From assembly GCA_945827465.1 (NCBI GenBank), contig CALZOH010000171.1, positions 1-6,919 of the forward strand: a stretch of 6,919 nucleotides of DNA. The letters run 5' to 3'. Source of the DNA: an uncultured Prevotellaceae bacterium. GTDB taxonomy: Bacteria > Bacteroidota > Bacteroidia > Bacteroidales > Bacteroidaceae. A program made the position numbers and the translations under genes. The notes below the pieces were generated by a model that worked only from the letters and a program-made list of their open reading frames with translations, ran no database searches and was not told the origin of the DNA. Below are positions 6,343 through 6,919 of this stretch, piece after piece (the first letter of the stretch is position 1; each line of letters starts with the position of its first letter).

Positions 6343-6714
6343 ATGCAACTTCTCACTTCATCCATCCGTCTTAACGACATTTGCTTCTACGCTTACCATG
6401 GAGTAAGCGCTATTGAGAAAAAAGTGGGCTGCAAATTCCGCATCAATCTGGAACTCGATTGCCACATTGCATCGGAATCATACATCCACGACAACCTCGA
6501 TGGTACTGTTGATTATGGCAAAGTGTATGAAACCGTCAAAAAGGCTTTCTTGCCCACCTGCAACCTCCTTGAGCACGCTGCTTGGTTAACGGGCGAAGCG
6601 CTCTTACAGGCATTTCCGCTCATCACGTGCGTCCACATCGAGGTAGAAAAACTCGATCCGCCCATCAGCGGCGAGTGCAAAAGTGCATCGGTTGCCCTCA
6701 CCTTGACACGCTGA
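6343..6714 (+). CDS. folB: Dihydroneopterin aldolase
   Basis: A 123-residue cytosolic enzyme of tetrahydrofolate synthesis that converts 7,8-dihydroneopterin to 6-hydroxymethyl-7,8-dihydropterin and glycolaldehyde. Family motifs are clear: FYAYHGV (15-21), the conserved E25, the VDYGKVY segment (56-62) with Tyr58, LLEHAAWL (75-82) with pterin-anchoring Glu77, and the VEKLDPPISG segment (101-110) with Lys103, where FolB proteins carry the catalytic lysine. E25, Y58, E77 and K103 correspond to the known functional residues of the family, and the length is standard, so the enzyme looks intact. No promoter-like TAnnTTTG word or Shine-Dalgarno lies in the 75-bp C-rich gap before it, so it is probably co-transcribed with the EamA gene. 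Its stop directly abuts the opposed beta-helix remnant. Confidence 0.93.
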   Translation: MQLLTSSIRLNDICFYAYHGVSAIEKKVGCKFRINLELDCHIASESYIHDNLDGTVDYGKVYETVKKAFLPTCNLLEHAAWLTGEALLQAFPLITCVHIEVEKLDPPISGECKSASVALTLTR

Positions 6715-6918
6715 CGAACGGATGGTGTCGGGCTTCAGCACTTTTTCGAGCGACACCACTTCGTAGAGTGATACATCGTTAAGATATACCTCTGCCAAGT
6801 GGTGAATGCGTCCCTACCCCCAGAACCAATCGCCTTTGAGTTCCTCGGCAAAGGGGTTGAAATCGCCGAAAAGGCTGTTGGGCACTACGGCCTTCCACAC
6901 TCCCGGCTGCTTTTTAAC
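6715..6918 (-). pseudogene. Fragment of a right-handed parallel beta-helix protein with in-frame stop
   Basis: Read leftward from 6918, the frame encodes GVWKAVVPNSLFGDFNPF, then a segment ending DWFWG, then a TAG (6816-6814). The same frame continues with GRIHHLAEVYLNDVSLYEV and on to PDTIR at about 6718. I recognise the order 'GVWK.viPNs.FGD.NP...GDWF...GR.HH..eVyLNg.sLYE' from secreted right-handed parallel beta-helix proteins of Bacteroidetes (polysaccharide-lyase or GH141-like), where it lies before the helix. The TAG sits where relatives continue, one substitution away from a Lys codon. Similarity stops where the frame enters antisense folB, so the beta-helix itself is missing. The portion upstream lies beyond the window. 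I treat it as a decayed gene, the residue of a glycan-degrading enzyme. Family recognition is from memory of the motif pattern. Confidence 0.68.
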
Positions 6919-6919
6919 C

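Noticed and set aside
6604..6798. Minus-strand frame continuing from the beta-helix remnant through antisense folB
   Set aside because: Family similarity stops at the folB stop codon. The continuation is only the shadow of the well-supported folB gene.
6814..6816. In-frame TAG of the beta-helix fragment as possible recoding or readthrough
   Set aside because: The downstream part is also truncated at folB, which points to a dead gene. There is no visible recoding structure, and other genes here use normal stops.

Overview
The window looks like a Bacteroidales chromosome, plausibly Prevotellaceae. Three things suggest this: promoter elements of the Bacteroidetes form TAnnTTTG (with TTTG upstream where a match is found), A-rich leaders without clear Shine-Dalgarno sequences, and the protein repertoire (a PhoPQ-activated-like exported hydrolase, a GH43-type glycosidase, a fasciclin-domain lipoprotein, and a right-handed beta-helix relic). 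Assignment below the order level is inference.

Layout: positions 1-352 hold no convincing gene, only AT-rich DNA with two hairpins. A minus-strand pair follows: an exported PF10142-type alpha/beta hydrolase (1359-2741) and, 16 bp downstream of its stop, an exported five-bladed-propeller glycosidase (353-1342). They almost certainly form one operon read leftward from a well-formed promoter at 2770-2800. That promoter lies inside the longest possible reading frame of the hydrolase, so it supports the internal start at 2741. A 408-bp divergent intergenic region (2742-3149) contains this promoter, a second promoter facing right with an A8 tract in its spacer, and a 27-bp AT-rich dyad.

On the plus strand, a 684-residue lipoprotein with two fasciclin-like regions (3150-5204) ends at a strong intrinsic terminator (5277-5302). 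Next is a ten-helix EamA/DMT transporter (5368-6267), then folB, dihydroneopterin aldolase (6343-6714), 75 bp downstream and probably co-transcribed. At the right edge, immediately after the folB stop and on the opposite strand, is a fragment of a right-handed parallel beta-helix protein. It has an in-frame TAG and lacks its C-terminal part, so it appears to be a decaying gene.

Together the exported hydrolase, glycosidase, fasciclin lipoprotein and beta-helix relic suggest envelope and glycan-related accessory functions beside a housekeeping folate gene. No SusC/SusD pair is visible in the window. I see no CRISPR array, tRNA, rRNA, transposase or defence system. No clearly new biological system is demonstrated. 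The least conventional items are the hydrolase-glycosidase pair, the Cys/His-rich insertion in the fasciclin protein, the A8-spaced promoter and the beta-helix relic.
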